Shown here: piece by piece, positions 1 to 5,752 of the stretch
Position numbering within the stretch: the stretch's first letter is position 1
Layout: each line of letters begins with the position of its first letter
DNA from: Candidatus Omnitrophota bacterium
GTDB taxonomy: Bacteria; Omnitrophota; Gorgyraeia; Gygaellales; Profunditerraquicolaceae
Assembly (NCBI GenBank): GCA_023229385.1
Contig: JALNZI010000077.1
Span: 1-6,476 of the forward strand
Length of the DNA stretch: 6,476 nt
Direction: 5' to 3'
Made by a program: the position numbers and the translations under genes
The notes under the pieces: generated by a model
The model's input: only the letters and a program-made list of their open reading frames with translations
The model's database searches: none
Told to the model about the DNA's origin: nothing

Positions 1-13
1 TTAATTCTGCCAT
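1..13 (-). CDS. Start of a downstream gene, cut by the window edge
   Basis: An ATG at 11-13 begins one base after the galT stop codon and reads Met-Ala-Glu-Leu before the window ends. A GAGAGG stretch lies inside the end of galT, 12 nt from the ATG, which is rather far for a Shine-Dalgarno sequence. The tight junction is what one expects of a co-transcribed gene following galT. Four codons do not identify a product; a carbohydrate-metabolism gene would fit the context, but that is a guess. Confidence 0.35.
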
Positions 14-14
14 A

Positions 15-1037
15 TTAAACCACTACCTCTCTTAAAAACTTGGCTGTCTCTTCAGGCGGAAGCGGACAGATATAAAAACCTGTGCCCCATTCAAAACCCG
101 CGACTTTAGTCAAACGCGGTATGATCTCAATATGCCAATGATAATCCTGTTCAATAGTTTTCCAATAACCCATCTTCTGCCTGCGGAACGGCGCGGTATG
201 AATTACATAATTATAATCCGGGTCGTTTAACCCGATCTTTAATTTTAAAAGTACAGATTTAAGTACGTGGGCAAGATGCCTTCTGGATTCGGCATCCATA
301 CAGGTATAATCACAACAATGTTTCTTCGGCAGGATCCAGGTCTCAAAAGGAAACCGCGCGGCAAACGGAGCTACTGCCAAGAAACCATCAAAATCAGCAA
401 TCACCCGGTCTTTCTGCGTAAGCTCCTGCTTGATTAAATCACAAAATACGCAACGCTCATGATATTCAAAATATTGACGGGCCCCGGCCAATTCTTCTTT
501 TACGCGCTTAGGATTAACCGGTGTGGCAATCAACTGCGAACGGGAATGCCTGATCCCCCCGCCTCCGGAACCTTTGCCATAATTTTTAAACACCAAAACA
601 TATTTAAGCCGGCTGTCCCTTTCCAAATCAGTTATCCTATCAGAATAACAATTAAGCACATTGGTAATCTGGTCTTCACTTAGATCCGCCATATTGGCGA
701 TATGCTGGTTAGTTTCAATAACAATCTCGTGGGCTCCCAAACCATTCATTACATCATATATACCGTTTCCGCGGCGGTCCAAGTCACCTTCAACCCTTAA
801 AAAAGGGGCAATGCTGGGGACAACCCGCAAATCCCAACCCGGGCCATTGCGAGTGGAGTTCCTCGGCCGCACAGCATAAATCTCCGGCGGAGTCTGAGAC
901 TCTTTACCCTCGCAGAATGGACAGGCGCCGGGATCATCCTGTTCCCGGTGTTTTCCAAACTGGTCAGGCCGTTGAGCGCGTTCAGTGGCAATAATTACCC
1001 ATCTACCTATAATCGGATCTTTTCTTAATTCTGGCAT
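15..1037 (-). CDS. galT: Galactose-1-phosphate uridylyltransferase family protein with altered active-site motif
   Basis: This 340-residue protein is full length for the bacterial GalT family (HIT superfamily), which swaps UMP between UDP-glucose and galactose-1-phosphate in the Leloir pathway in the cytoplasm. The start is supported by the typical opening LRKDPIIGRWVIIATERAQRP. The N-terminal domain has the zinc pair CPFC (39-42), H103 in HEIVIET and H164. The C-terminal domain has a second CxxC (196-199), HWHIEI (300-305) and the family-typical VAGFEWGTGFY (312-322). The odd point is residues 164-168: the family has H-P-H-S-Q or H-S-H-S-Q, where the second His is the uridylylated nucleophile, and here the sequence is H-S-R-S-Q, with I-R instead of L-E just before it. 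The fold assignment is secure, but normal uridylyltransferase activity is doubtful. It may be a divergent nucleotidyl-transfer or sugar-phosphate-binding protein. It lies 119 bp after fmt and seems to be transcribed from its own promoter. Confidence 0.9.
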   Translation of the reverse strand: MPELRKDPIIGRWVIIATERAQRPDQFGKHREQDDPGACPFCEGKESQTPPEIYAVRPRNSTRNGPGWDLRVVPSIAPFLRVEGDLDRRGNGIYDVMNGLGAHEIVIETNQHIANMADLSEDQITNVLNCYSDRITDLERDSRLKYVLVFKNYGKGSGGGGIRHSRSQLIATPVNPKRVKEELAGARQYFEYHERCVFCDLIKQELTQKDRVIADFDGFLAVAPFAARFPFETWILPKKHCCDYTCMDAESRRHLAHVLKSVLLKLKIGLNDPDYNYVIHTAPFRRQKMGYWKTIEQDYHWHIEIIPRLTKVAGFEWGTGFYICPLPPEETAKFLREVVV

Positions 1038-1045
1038 AGAAATTA

Positions 1046-1073
1046 ATTATAACAGAACTTCTCAAACTTGCAA
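1046..1073 (-). promoter_or_regulatory. Sigma70-type promoter with extended -10 for galT
   Basis: On the minus strand TTGCAA (1068-1073, a partial match to TTGACA) is followed after 16 nt by TATAAT (1046-1051), a perfect -10 hexamer preceded by TGT (1052-1054), which forms an extended -10 element. Only 8 nt separate the -10 from the galT ATG, so transcription should begin at or within a base or two of the start codon. No Shine-Dalgarno sequence is present in front of galT, which agrees with a leaderless or nearly leaderless mRNA. The surrounding AT-rich gap makes chance matches more likely than usual. Confidence 0.6.
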
Positions 1074-1156
1074 CAAAAATCATAAATCATAGACAGTGTA
1101 TGTAATTCTATTAAAATCAAATAGTTACAAAACAAATATTTCGACCTTCCTATAAA

Positions 1157-2101
1157 CTATTTACTTTTCCCTAATACCTCCCCCAGCTTAAGCCTATGCC
1201 CTATGATAAAATTCTGCCCGGGCATCCGCTTGCCTGCTTCTAATTGTAATTCTTTAAGGTTTAAGAAACCTCTGCCGCAAGCTACAACAACACCATGCTT
1301 ATCCGCCCGGATTACCTCGCCCGGAACAGGCTTATGATTTGGGAATATTGGCAAGACATCCGTCTGAAAAACTTTCAGCATCTTGCCGCGGAAAAAAGTA
1401 AACGCCCCTGGCCAGGGTAAAACTCCTCTTACCTGATTATGGATAGCCGCAGCAGGCTCATCCCAATCAATTAAACCATCCTCTTTTTTCAACTTCGGGG
1501 CAAGGATTACCTTATCCTCATCCTGCTCCAATAAACAATAACTCCGATTATCAATTATCTTAAGCGCATCCACTAACAACTCCGCTCCCAGATAGCGCAA
1601 TTTTTCCTCAAGAGTTACCGCCGTATCACTATCCTCAATCCCTATCCCCTTCTGCAGGATAACCGGGCCCGAATCCGTCTTCAGGCTCACATACATAATA
1701 CTTACCCCCGCCTGCTTATCCGCGTTAATTATCGCCCAGTTAATCGGAGCTGCCCCCCGGTAACGCGGCAGAAGCGAAGCATGGATATTAATCGGCATAA
1801 TCTTAGGAATATCTAAAACCTCCTGGGAAAAAATCTGGCCATAGGCAACAATCACAAAAAGATCGGCATCCAGTTTCTTTAGGAAATCTACGCTTTCCTT
1901 AGACTTAATATTCTCCGGTTGAAAAGTTTTCAGCCCTGCCGCAACAGCAGTGCTCTTAACATCGGTCTCGGAAATATGCAGATGCCTGCCTCTTTTCTTA
2001 TCCGGCTGAGTAACCACGCAAACAAGTTCGTGGCCGGATTTAATCAAGGCCTGCAATGCCGGAACCGCAAAATGCGCACTTCCAAAAAATACAATCTTCA
2101 T
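1157..2101 (-). CDS. fmt: Methionyl-tRNA formyltransferase
   Basis: This enzyme formylates the amino group of methionyl-initiator tRNA using 10-formyltetrahydrofolate, so that translation can start with fMet. At 314 residues it has the usual length. The N-terminal Rossmann-type formyltransferase domain opens with MKIVFFGSAHFAVPAL and contains QPDKKRGR (32-39), AYGQI (86-90) and the signature INIHASLLPRYRGAAPI (104-120). The catalytic triad is intact: N105, H107 and D143. The C-terminal tRNA-binding OB-like domain begins around residue 205 and contains WPGAF (230-234) and GFLNLKELQLEAGKRM (278-293). It starts 24 bp after the priA stop codon, with an AGGGG 8 nt before the ATG, so it is probably co-transcribed with priA. 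The peptide deformylase gene def, often found between or beside priA and fmt, is not in this window. Confidence 0.97.
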   Translation of the reverse strand: MKIVFFGSAHFAVPALQALIKSGHELVCVVTQPDKKRGRHLHISETDVKSTAVAAGLKTFQPENIKSKESVDFLKKLDADLFVIVAYGQIFSQEVLDIPKIMPINIHASLLPRYRGAAPINWAIINADKQAGVSIMYVSLKTDSGPVILQKGIGIEDSDTAVTLEEKLRYLGAELLVDALKIIDNRSYCLLEQDEDKVILAPKLKKEDGLIDWDEPAAAIHNQVRGVLPWPGAFTFFRGKMLKVFQTDVLPIFPNHKPVPGEVIRADKHGVVVACGRGFLNLKELQLEAGKRMPGQNFIIGHRLKLGEVLGKSK

Positions 2102-2125
2102 CTCTTTACCCCTACCTTACCTATA

Positions 2126-3967
2126 TTAAACCGGATCTACATCCACCGTCACTATTATACCCGAAAAATGGCCTTCTTTTAAGTGCAATCTTAAAAACTT
2201 CCCCGCCTTCTCCACACTAGATGCGCGCATCAATATCTGGTAATAAAAATTACCGCGCAGCTTAGCCGGCTGTCCGGGATTAAGCGAAAGCATCTTGATG
2301 CTTGAAGTTTTTATCCCGCCCAACCTCTCAAATAAATCCTGAGCCGCCTTTTTAACCTTATCCAAACTGGCCCCTCTTAGTTTAATTAAGATCATATGTT
2401 TATACGGCGAGAAATTTAGTTGCTTACGCTGCTTTAATTCTTCTTTTAAAAAAATCTCAACATCATTCTTAATCACCGCCTGAAAACAATGGTGATTGGC
2501 ATTAGCGCTCTGGATAATCATTCTCCGGCAAGTAAGGCCCGCCAACCCCATAAGCAAAGCAAATGTTTTCTCCCCGGCGCGGAAATCCACCCGGTTAAGC
2601 GAGTTATCTATCGCCACCACCCCGATTAAATCAAAACTTAAATCCCGATGTTTTATCACCGAGCTGCTCGCTACAAAAATATCCGCGTCCAAACTAAAGC
2701 CAGATTTATTTTCCTCATTAATAATCCTTATCCGCGCCTGAGGGAAAATCCTGGCTAACTCGCTTTCTACTTTTTCAGTGCCTATACCGGAGTATTTTAT
2801 ATAACCGCTCCGGCAGCTCGGGCAAATCTTCGGCACTTCCATTTTAAAGTTACAATGGTGGCACCTTAACCTGTCCTCATCAAAATGAAACACCAGGTTA
2901 ATATTACAGCGCGGGCATTTTAAAACCACCCCGCAATTATGACAGGCGGCGCTGGTTGCAAAACCCTTGCGCTCAATAAACACCAGGGTTTTTCTTTTTT
3001 CCAATAAGTTCGCATAAATAGCATCCGACAAAAACTTTGAGAATATGGATTTAGTCTTTCTCTCCGAATAAGGAAGCCTGCGGCTATCAATAATCTGAAC
3101 CAGCGGATATGCCTGCTTTGAAGGGATAACTTCAAATTTAAGTTTGCCTTCCTGGACAAGATAAAAACTTTCTAGAGAAGGGACAAAGCCTCCCAAGACA
3201 ACTTTTGAACCGCAAATCTGGGCGCGGATTAACGCTACCTGCCGGGCGTGATAATGCGGCACCTGCTCCTGTTTATAAGCCTGATCCTGCTCCTGATCAA
3301 TTATAATCAAACCCAGGTTGTTTACCGGAGAAAAAATACTGGAACGCGTGCCTACCACAACACATTTTTGCGCCTGGCGGATCTTTTCCCATACCTCTAA
3401 TTCTTTTGGCTGCTTGCGAAATGCCAGAAAAACTTCTATGCCTGAATCTTTTTCAATTAACTCTTTAGCCCTCTCTGTCTCCCGGATATCACTAAATAAA
3501 ACAATTGCCGAACGCTCAGCCGCCCAAGCCTCTTTAATCTCTCTCAAATAAACCGGCATCCTATCTTTCCCCTGAACAAATAAAGGGGACGGTTCTATTT
3601 TTCCTTTAAAAAAAGGGGACGGTTCTATTTTTCCGTCCCCAGTTTTTTTGCCCTTTCTCAACTCATCAACCAGCGCAGCCTCAATCGCCTCACCCCAAGA
3701 ACAGCAATAATACTCCGCTAACCTCCTGGTCAACAACAGCATCTGCTCATCCAAAACAGCCGCTGCATCGATTACCGCCGCCACCTCTTTTATTTTCTTG
3801 ATTTTTGTTTTACTGCTTAAGCCAACTACGTAGGCAACCTCTTTTTTATTGCGGAAATTTACCCAGATCCTTGTCCCTACGGAAATTTTATTTTCTAAAT
3901 CTGGCGGGACAAGATAATCAAACGGGCCTTCGATAGGTAAGCCCAACACAACCTCAGCGTATAACAC
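2126..3967 (-). CDS. priA: PriA-family primosomal protein N' lacking intact helicase motifs
   Basis: PriA recognises stalled forks and starts replication restart. This copy is short: 613 residues against about 730-800 in E. coli and Bacillus. Residues 1-105 look like the 3'-DNA-binding domain. The winged-helix segment expected next is absent; residues 110-130 are encoded by two copies of a DNA repeat. The helicase core is recognisable by GTRSSIF (206-212), NLGLIIID (217-224), PHYHAR (237-242), SLESF (264-268) and DFRAGEKTF (461-469). Its catalytic motifs are gone: Walker A (GSGKT) is QGKDRMP (132-138), DEEH is DQEQ (224-227), GSATP is GGFVP (259-263), motif V (GTQMIAKGHD) is ASSSVIKHRD (433-442), and QVAGRAGR is GLAGLTCR (474-481). 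All eight zinc cysteines remain (342, 345, 351, 354, 369, 372, 382, 385), as does the C-terminal domain. The GTG start overlaps the upstream gene by 14 bp and is supported by a strong Shine-Dalgarno. Likely a non-helicase PriA scaffold rather than a dead gene, since the frame is intact. Confidence 0.9.
   Translation of the reverse strand: MLYAEVVLGLPIEGPFDYLVPPDLENKISVGTRIWVNFRNKKEVAYVVGLSSKTKIKKIKEVAAVIDAAAVLDEQMLLLTRRLAEYYCCSWGEAIEAALVDELRKGKKTGDGKIEPSPFFKGKIEPSPLFVQGKDRMPVYLREIKEAWAAERSAIVLFSDIRETERAKELIEKDSGIEVFLAFRKQPKELEVWEKIRQAQKCVVVGTRSSIFSPVNNLGLIIIDQEQDQAYKQEQVPHYHARQVALIRAQICGSKVVLGGFVPSLESFYLVQEGKLKFEVIPSKQAYPLVQIIDSRRLPYSERKTKSIFSKFLSDAIYANLLEKRKTLVFIERKGFATSAACHNCGVVLKCPRCNINLVFHFDEDRLRCHHCNFKMEVPKICPSCRSGYIKYSGIGTEKVESELARIFPQARIRIINEENKSGFSLDADIFVASSSVIKHRDLSFDLIGVVAIDNSLNRVDFRAGEKTFALLMGLAGLTCRRMIIQSANANHHCFQAVIKNDVEIFLKEELKQRKQLNFSPYKHMILIKLRGASLDKVKKAAQDLFERLGGIKTSSIKMLSLNPGQPAKLRGNFYYQILMRASSVEKAGKFLRLHLKEGHFSGIIVTVDVDPV
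3582..3640. repeat. Two tandem copies of a GGGGACGG palindromic repeat inside priA
   Basis: A 23-nt unit (AAAGGGGACGGTTCTATTT followed by TTCC) occurs at 3582-3604 and again identically at 3612-3634, a period of exactly 30 bp or ten codons. The second copy is followed by CCGTCCCC (3633-3640), which pairs with GGGGACGG (3615-3622) to give an 8-bp stem with a 10-nt loop. In the priA frame both copies read KIEPSP. The same unit forms the large inverted repeat at 5052-5119. It behaves like a dispersed REP-type element that can enter coding sequence without breaking the frame. The source of mobility, for example a REP-associated transposase, is not in this window. Confidence 0.85.
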
Positions 3968-5045
3968 TAGCTATCTCCTGGCAGGATAAAGGCCTGGCAA
4001 CTTGGGCGATATTCTTTTTTAAACCCTGAAGTTTTTGCGGGTTATTTGACAACTCAACAACCAGCTCTTTAATTTGTTGGATATTTTTCGGGGCGCAACC
4101 TACGCCATAACCGGCTAAAATTTTAATATTCTCCTGCTCCTGTCCCGGTATCGCGGATATAAAAATAGGAAATAATCCCATACTCAGAAATTCCGCAATA
4201 CTTGAGCCTCCGGGCTTGGTAATTATAATATCAGAAACCGCCATTAACTCTTCCGCATTATCCACAAATCCAAAAACTTTTACATTCTCCAGCTTCCGCT
4301 CTTGAAGGCGGTCAAAAAGTTTCTTATTTCTCGCACAGACTACCAACACCTGGGCTTGGGCGCATAAACTTTCAGCAATCTCTTCCAGCGGCCCGGAACC
4401 AAATGAGCCGGTCATAACCAGTACGGTAAATTTATTCGCGCTGATGCCGAACTTCTCAGCCAACTGCCCCCTATTTTGAACCTTAAGAAAACTGGGGTTA
4501 AATGGAATACCCGAAGCCTGAATCCTTTCAGCTGGAATTCCCATACTTAACAACTGATCCCGGGTTGCACCTGAAGCCGCAATATAAAGGTCAGTCCCGG
4601 CTGAAATCCAAAATGGATGCACCCCGAAATCCGTAATCACTGTAATTAACTTAGACTGAATTTTATTTTCTAACTTTAATCCTGCGGCAAGTTCGGAATT
4701 AAGAAAATGCGTGGAAATAATATAATCAAACTTCCCTTTAATTAAATAGGCAGCGAATTTGCGGCACCCAAGGTAATTTACAACCAAAGCGCTCTTACGG
4801 CTTAAACCACGAGTCAGCCTTGATTCGGTCATCCAGAAAAAAAACCCCCAAAGCCATGTGGCGGAATGTACTAAAAATGGATAGCCGCGATTATAGAAAA
4901 AACGGAAAAAATTACTGGTAAGCGGAAGAATATCAACCAACTCCACCGCCAGGTCCTTGCGGTTGTTCTTTAAAAAGTCATATATTGCCTCAGCCGCCCT
5001 GCGATGCCCTGCGCCAGCCGACGCGTAAGTAATCAATACCTTCAT
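3954..5045 (-). CDS. MGDG-synthase-like GT28 glycosyltransferase
   Basis: This protein belongs to the family of plant monogalactosyldiacylglycerol synthases and bacterial UgtP-type processive diacylglycerol glucosyltransferases, which move a sugar from a nucleotide sugar to diacylglycerol at the inner face of the membrane. With the start chosen here it has 363 residues. MKVLITYASAGAGHRRAAEAI (1-21) opens the N-terminal MGDG-synthase domain. TDFGVHPFW (138-146) and GSFGSGP (213-219) follow. The C-terminal nucleotide-sugar domain has GFVDN (259-263), KPGGSS (277-282) and PGQEQEN (300-306). Aromatic-rich residues 45-72 may contact the membrane. The frame extends upstream to an ATG at 5114, but those 23 extra residues come from the repeat at 5052-5119, and family homology begins at MKVLITYASAGAGH, so 5045 is preferred although it has no clear Shine-Dalgarno. 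The exact sugar and lipid acceptor cannot be read from sequence. The stop overlaps the priA start. Confidence 0.88.
   Translation of the reverse strand: MKVLITYASAGAGHRRAAEAIYDFLKNNRKDLAVELVDILPLTSNFFRFFYNRGYPFLVHSATWLWGFFFWMTESRLTRGLSRKSALVVNYLGCRKFAAYLIKGKFDYIISTHFLNSELAAGLKLENKIQSKLITVITDFGVHPFWISAGTDLYIAASGATRDQLLSMGIPAERIQASGIPFNPSFLKVQNRGQLAEKFGISANKFTVLVMTGSFGSGPLEEIAESLCAQAQVLVVCARNKKLFDRLQERKLENVKVFGFVDNAEELMAVSDIIITKPGGSSIAEFLSMGLFPIFISAIPGQEQENIKILAGYGVGCAPKNIQQIKELVVELSNNPQKLQGLKKNIAQVARPLSCQEIASVIR
3975..3979 (-). promoter_or_regulatory. Shine-Dalgarno that fixes the GTG start of priA
   Basis: AGGAG on the minus strand lies 7 nt before the GTG at 3965-3967. It is the best ribosome binding site in the window and supports the GTG start inside the end of the GT28 gene, so the two genes are probably translationally coupled. 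Confidence 0.75.
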
Positions 5046-5051
5046 ATCAGC

Positions 5052-5119
5052 AAATAATGGGGACGGTTCTATTTTCCCCGAGTCCAGTTCCAGAAAAAAT
5101 AGAACCGTCCCCATTATTT
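5052..5119. repeat. Perfect 24-bp inverted repeat (GGGGACGG palindrome) between gmhB and the GT28 gene
   Basis: The arms 5052-5075 and 5096-5119 are exact reverse complements over 24 bp and enclose a 20-nt spacer (5076-5095). Each arm contains GGGGACGGTTCTATTTT, the same unit as the copies inside priA. In the mRNA this would be a very stable hairpin ending 6 nt before the GT28 start codon (5045) and beginning 5 nt after the gmhB stop. It lacks the uridine run of a normal intrinsic terminator, so a role in transcript stability or translation control is more likely than termination, though attenuation is possible. It probably arose by insertion of two units in opposite orientation. Confidence 0.9.
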
Positions 5120-5131
5120 TCCCATTATTTT
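5110..5131. repeat. Adjacent 11-bp direct duplication at the edge of the inverted repeat
   Basis: CCCATTATTTT occurs at 5110-5120 and again, directly adjoining, at 5121-5131. The first copy overlaps the outer end of the right arm of the inverted repeat and the second contains the gmhB stop codon (5125-5127). It could be a footprint of insertion or of replication slippage; at this length in AT-rich DNA either is possible. Confidence 0.7.
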
Positions 5132-5670
5132 ACACTTATCAGAAATTTAGCAGCCGCAAAAAGATCTTTAAACACAAAATCCGGTTTTGCTTCCCAGTTC
5201 TTTTGATTAGCTAATTTTTCCTTGCCGCAAAAAACGAGGATTGACTTAGCGCCCACAGCATGGGCAGTCAGCACATCGCGTATAGTATCGCCCACAAAAT
5301 ACGCTTTCCTTAAGTCAACTTTGACTTGCCGCGCCGCTTTCTTAAGCAAACCCGGTTTTGGCTTCCGGCAGCCGCATCCTGCCTCCTTGCGGTGCGTGCA
5401 ATAATAAACCTTGGTAATTTTCCCGCCGGCCCGTTCAATATCACCAAGCATCTTAGCAGTTATGCTATCTAAAGTCTTCTGAGCGTACACCCCCTTACCC
5501 ACACCAGCCTGGTTAGACGCCACAAATATCCCATACCCCTTCTTACTCAACAAGGCAATCGCTTCTTTAGCCCGCGGCAGGAACCTAAACTTCCTTAAAG
5601 AAGTAACATAAAGCCGGTCACCGGGATATTTATTTATCACTCCATCTCGATCTAAGAATATAATTTTCAT
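5125..5670 (-). CDS. gmhB: D-glycero-D-manno-heptose 1,7-bisphosphate 7-phosphatase (HAD family)
   Basis: GmhB removes the C7 phosphate from heptose 1,7-bisphosphate on the way to ADP- or GDP-heptose, the precursor of the LPS inner core and of some glycans. The protein has 181 residues, normal for the family. HAD motif I is LDRDG with nucleophile D7 and acid/base D9. Motif II is SNQAGVGKG (52-60). The zinc loop has C91, H93, C99 and C101, followed by RKPKPG (102-107). The last motif is VGDTIRD (126-132) with D128 and D132. All catalytic and metal residues are present. Another ATG three codons upstream (5679) is possible, but family proteins begin at the equivalent of MKIIFLDRDG, so 5670 is chosen. 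Neither start has a recognisable Shine-Dalgarno, because the palindromic element at 5682-5752 occupies the leader. A histidinol-phosphatase role (HisB N-domain) is less likely given the LPS-type neighbour. Confidence 0.92.
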   Translation of the reverse strand: MKIIFLDRDGVINKYPGDRLYVTSLRKFRFLPRAKEAIALLSKKGYGIFVASNQAGVGKGVYAQKTLDSITAKMLGDIERAGGKITKVYYCTHRKEAGCGCRKPKPGLLKKAARQVKVDLRKAYFVGDTIRDVLTAHAVGAKSILVFCGKEKLANQKNWEAKPDFVFKDLFAAAKFLISVK

Positions 5671-5681
5671 AAGTGTCATTA

Positions 5682-5752
5682 GTAACGGGTGACTCGAACT
5701 GGATTCGAGACGCGGTGTGCGGCGAGAAACAGTTCGAGACAGGACCCGTTAC
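5682..5752. repeat. Nested palindromic intergenic element between the glycosyltransferase and gmhB
   Basis: Outer arms GTAACGGGT (5682-5690) and ACCCGTTAC (5744-5752) and inner arms CTCGAACTG (5693-5701) and CAGTTCGAG (5730-5738) are perfect 9-bp complements, separated by a small asymmetric internal loop (2 versus 5 nt). The central loop is 28 nt. TTCGAGAC occurs twice (5704-5711 and 5733-5740). The element fills the whole gap and its right arm covers the stop codon of the upstream glycosyltransferase (5749-5751). It is unrelated in sequence to the GGGGACGG repeat. No uridine run follows, so it is not a standard terminator. It looks like a second REP-like family, though only one copy is in this window. 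Confidence 0.75.

Noticed and set aside
459..879. Open frames on the plus strand and other frames opposite galT, fmt, priA and gmhB
   Set aside because: They lie entirely within well-recognised genes on the minus strand, resemble no family and have no ribosome binding sites.
1088..1102. CATA...TATG imperfect dyad as an operator upstream of galT
   Set aside because: Only four paired bases per half-site in AT-rich DNA; expected by chance.
1119..1162. Possible fmt terminator made by AAATAGTT (1119-1126) and AACTATTT (1155-1162)
   Set aside because: The stem is only 8 bp and AT-rich, has a 28-nt loop and is not followed by a clear uridine run.
3582..3634. CRISPR-like array
   Set aside because: Only two units with a 7-nt gap, inside a coding frame, with no spacers of normal size and no cas genes.
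2126..3967. priA as a pseudogene
   Set aside because: There are no stops or frameshifts over 613 codons, the zinc cysteines are complete, and the Shine-Dalgarno and operon placement are good; loss of motifs with retained structure suggests altered function rather than decay.
5046..5114. N-terminal extension of the GT28 protein starting at the ATG at 5114
   Set aside because: The extra 23 residues are encoded by the palindromic repeat, and family homology starts at MKVLITYASAGAGH, although a weak GGGA precedes the upstream ATG.
5682..5752. tRNA gene (about 71 nt with a 9-bp terminal stem and TTCGA sequences)
   Set aside because: No D-arm, anticodon arm or properly placed T-arm can be folded; the inner palindrome does not fit a cloverleaf.
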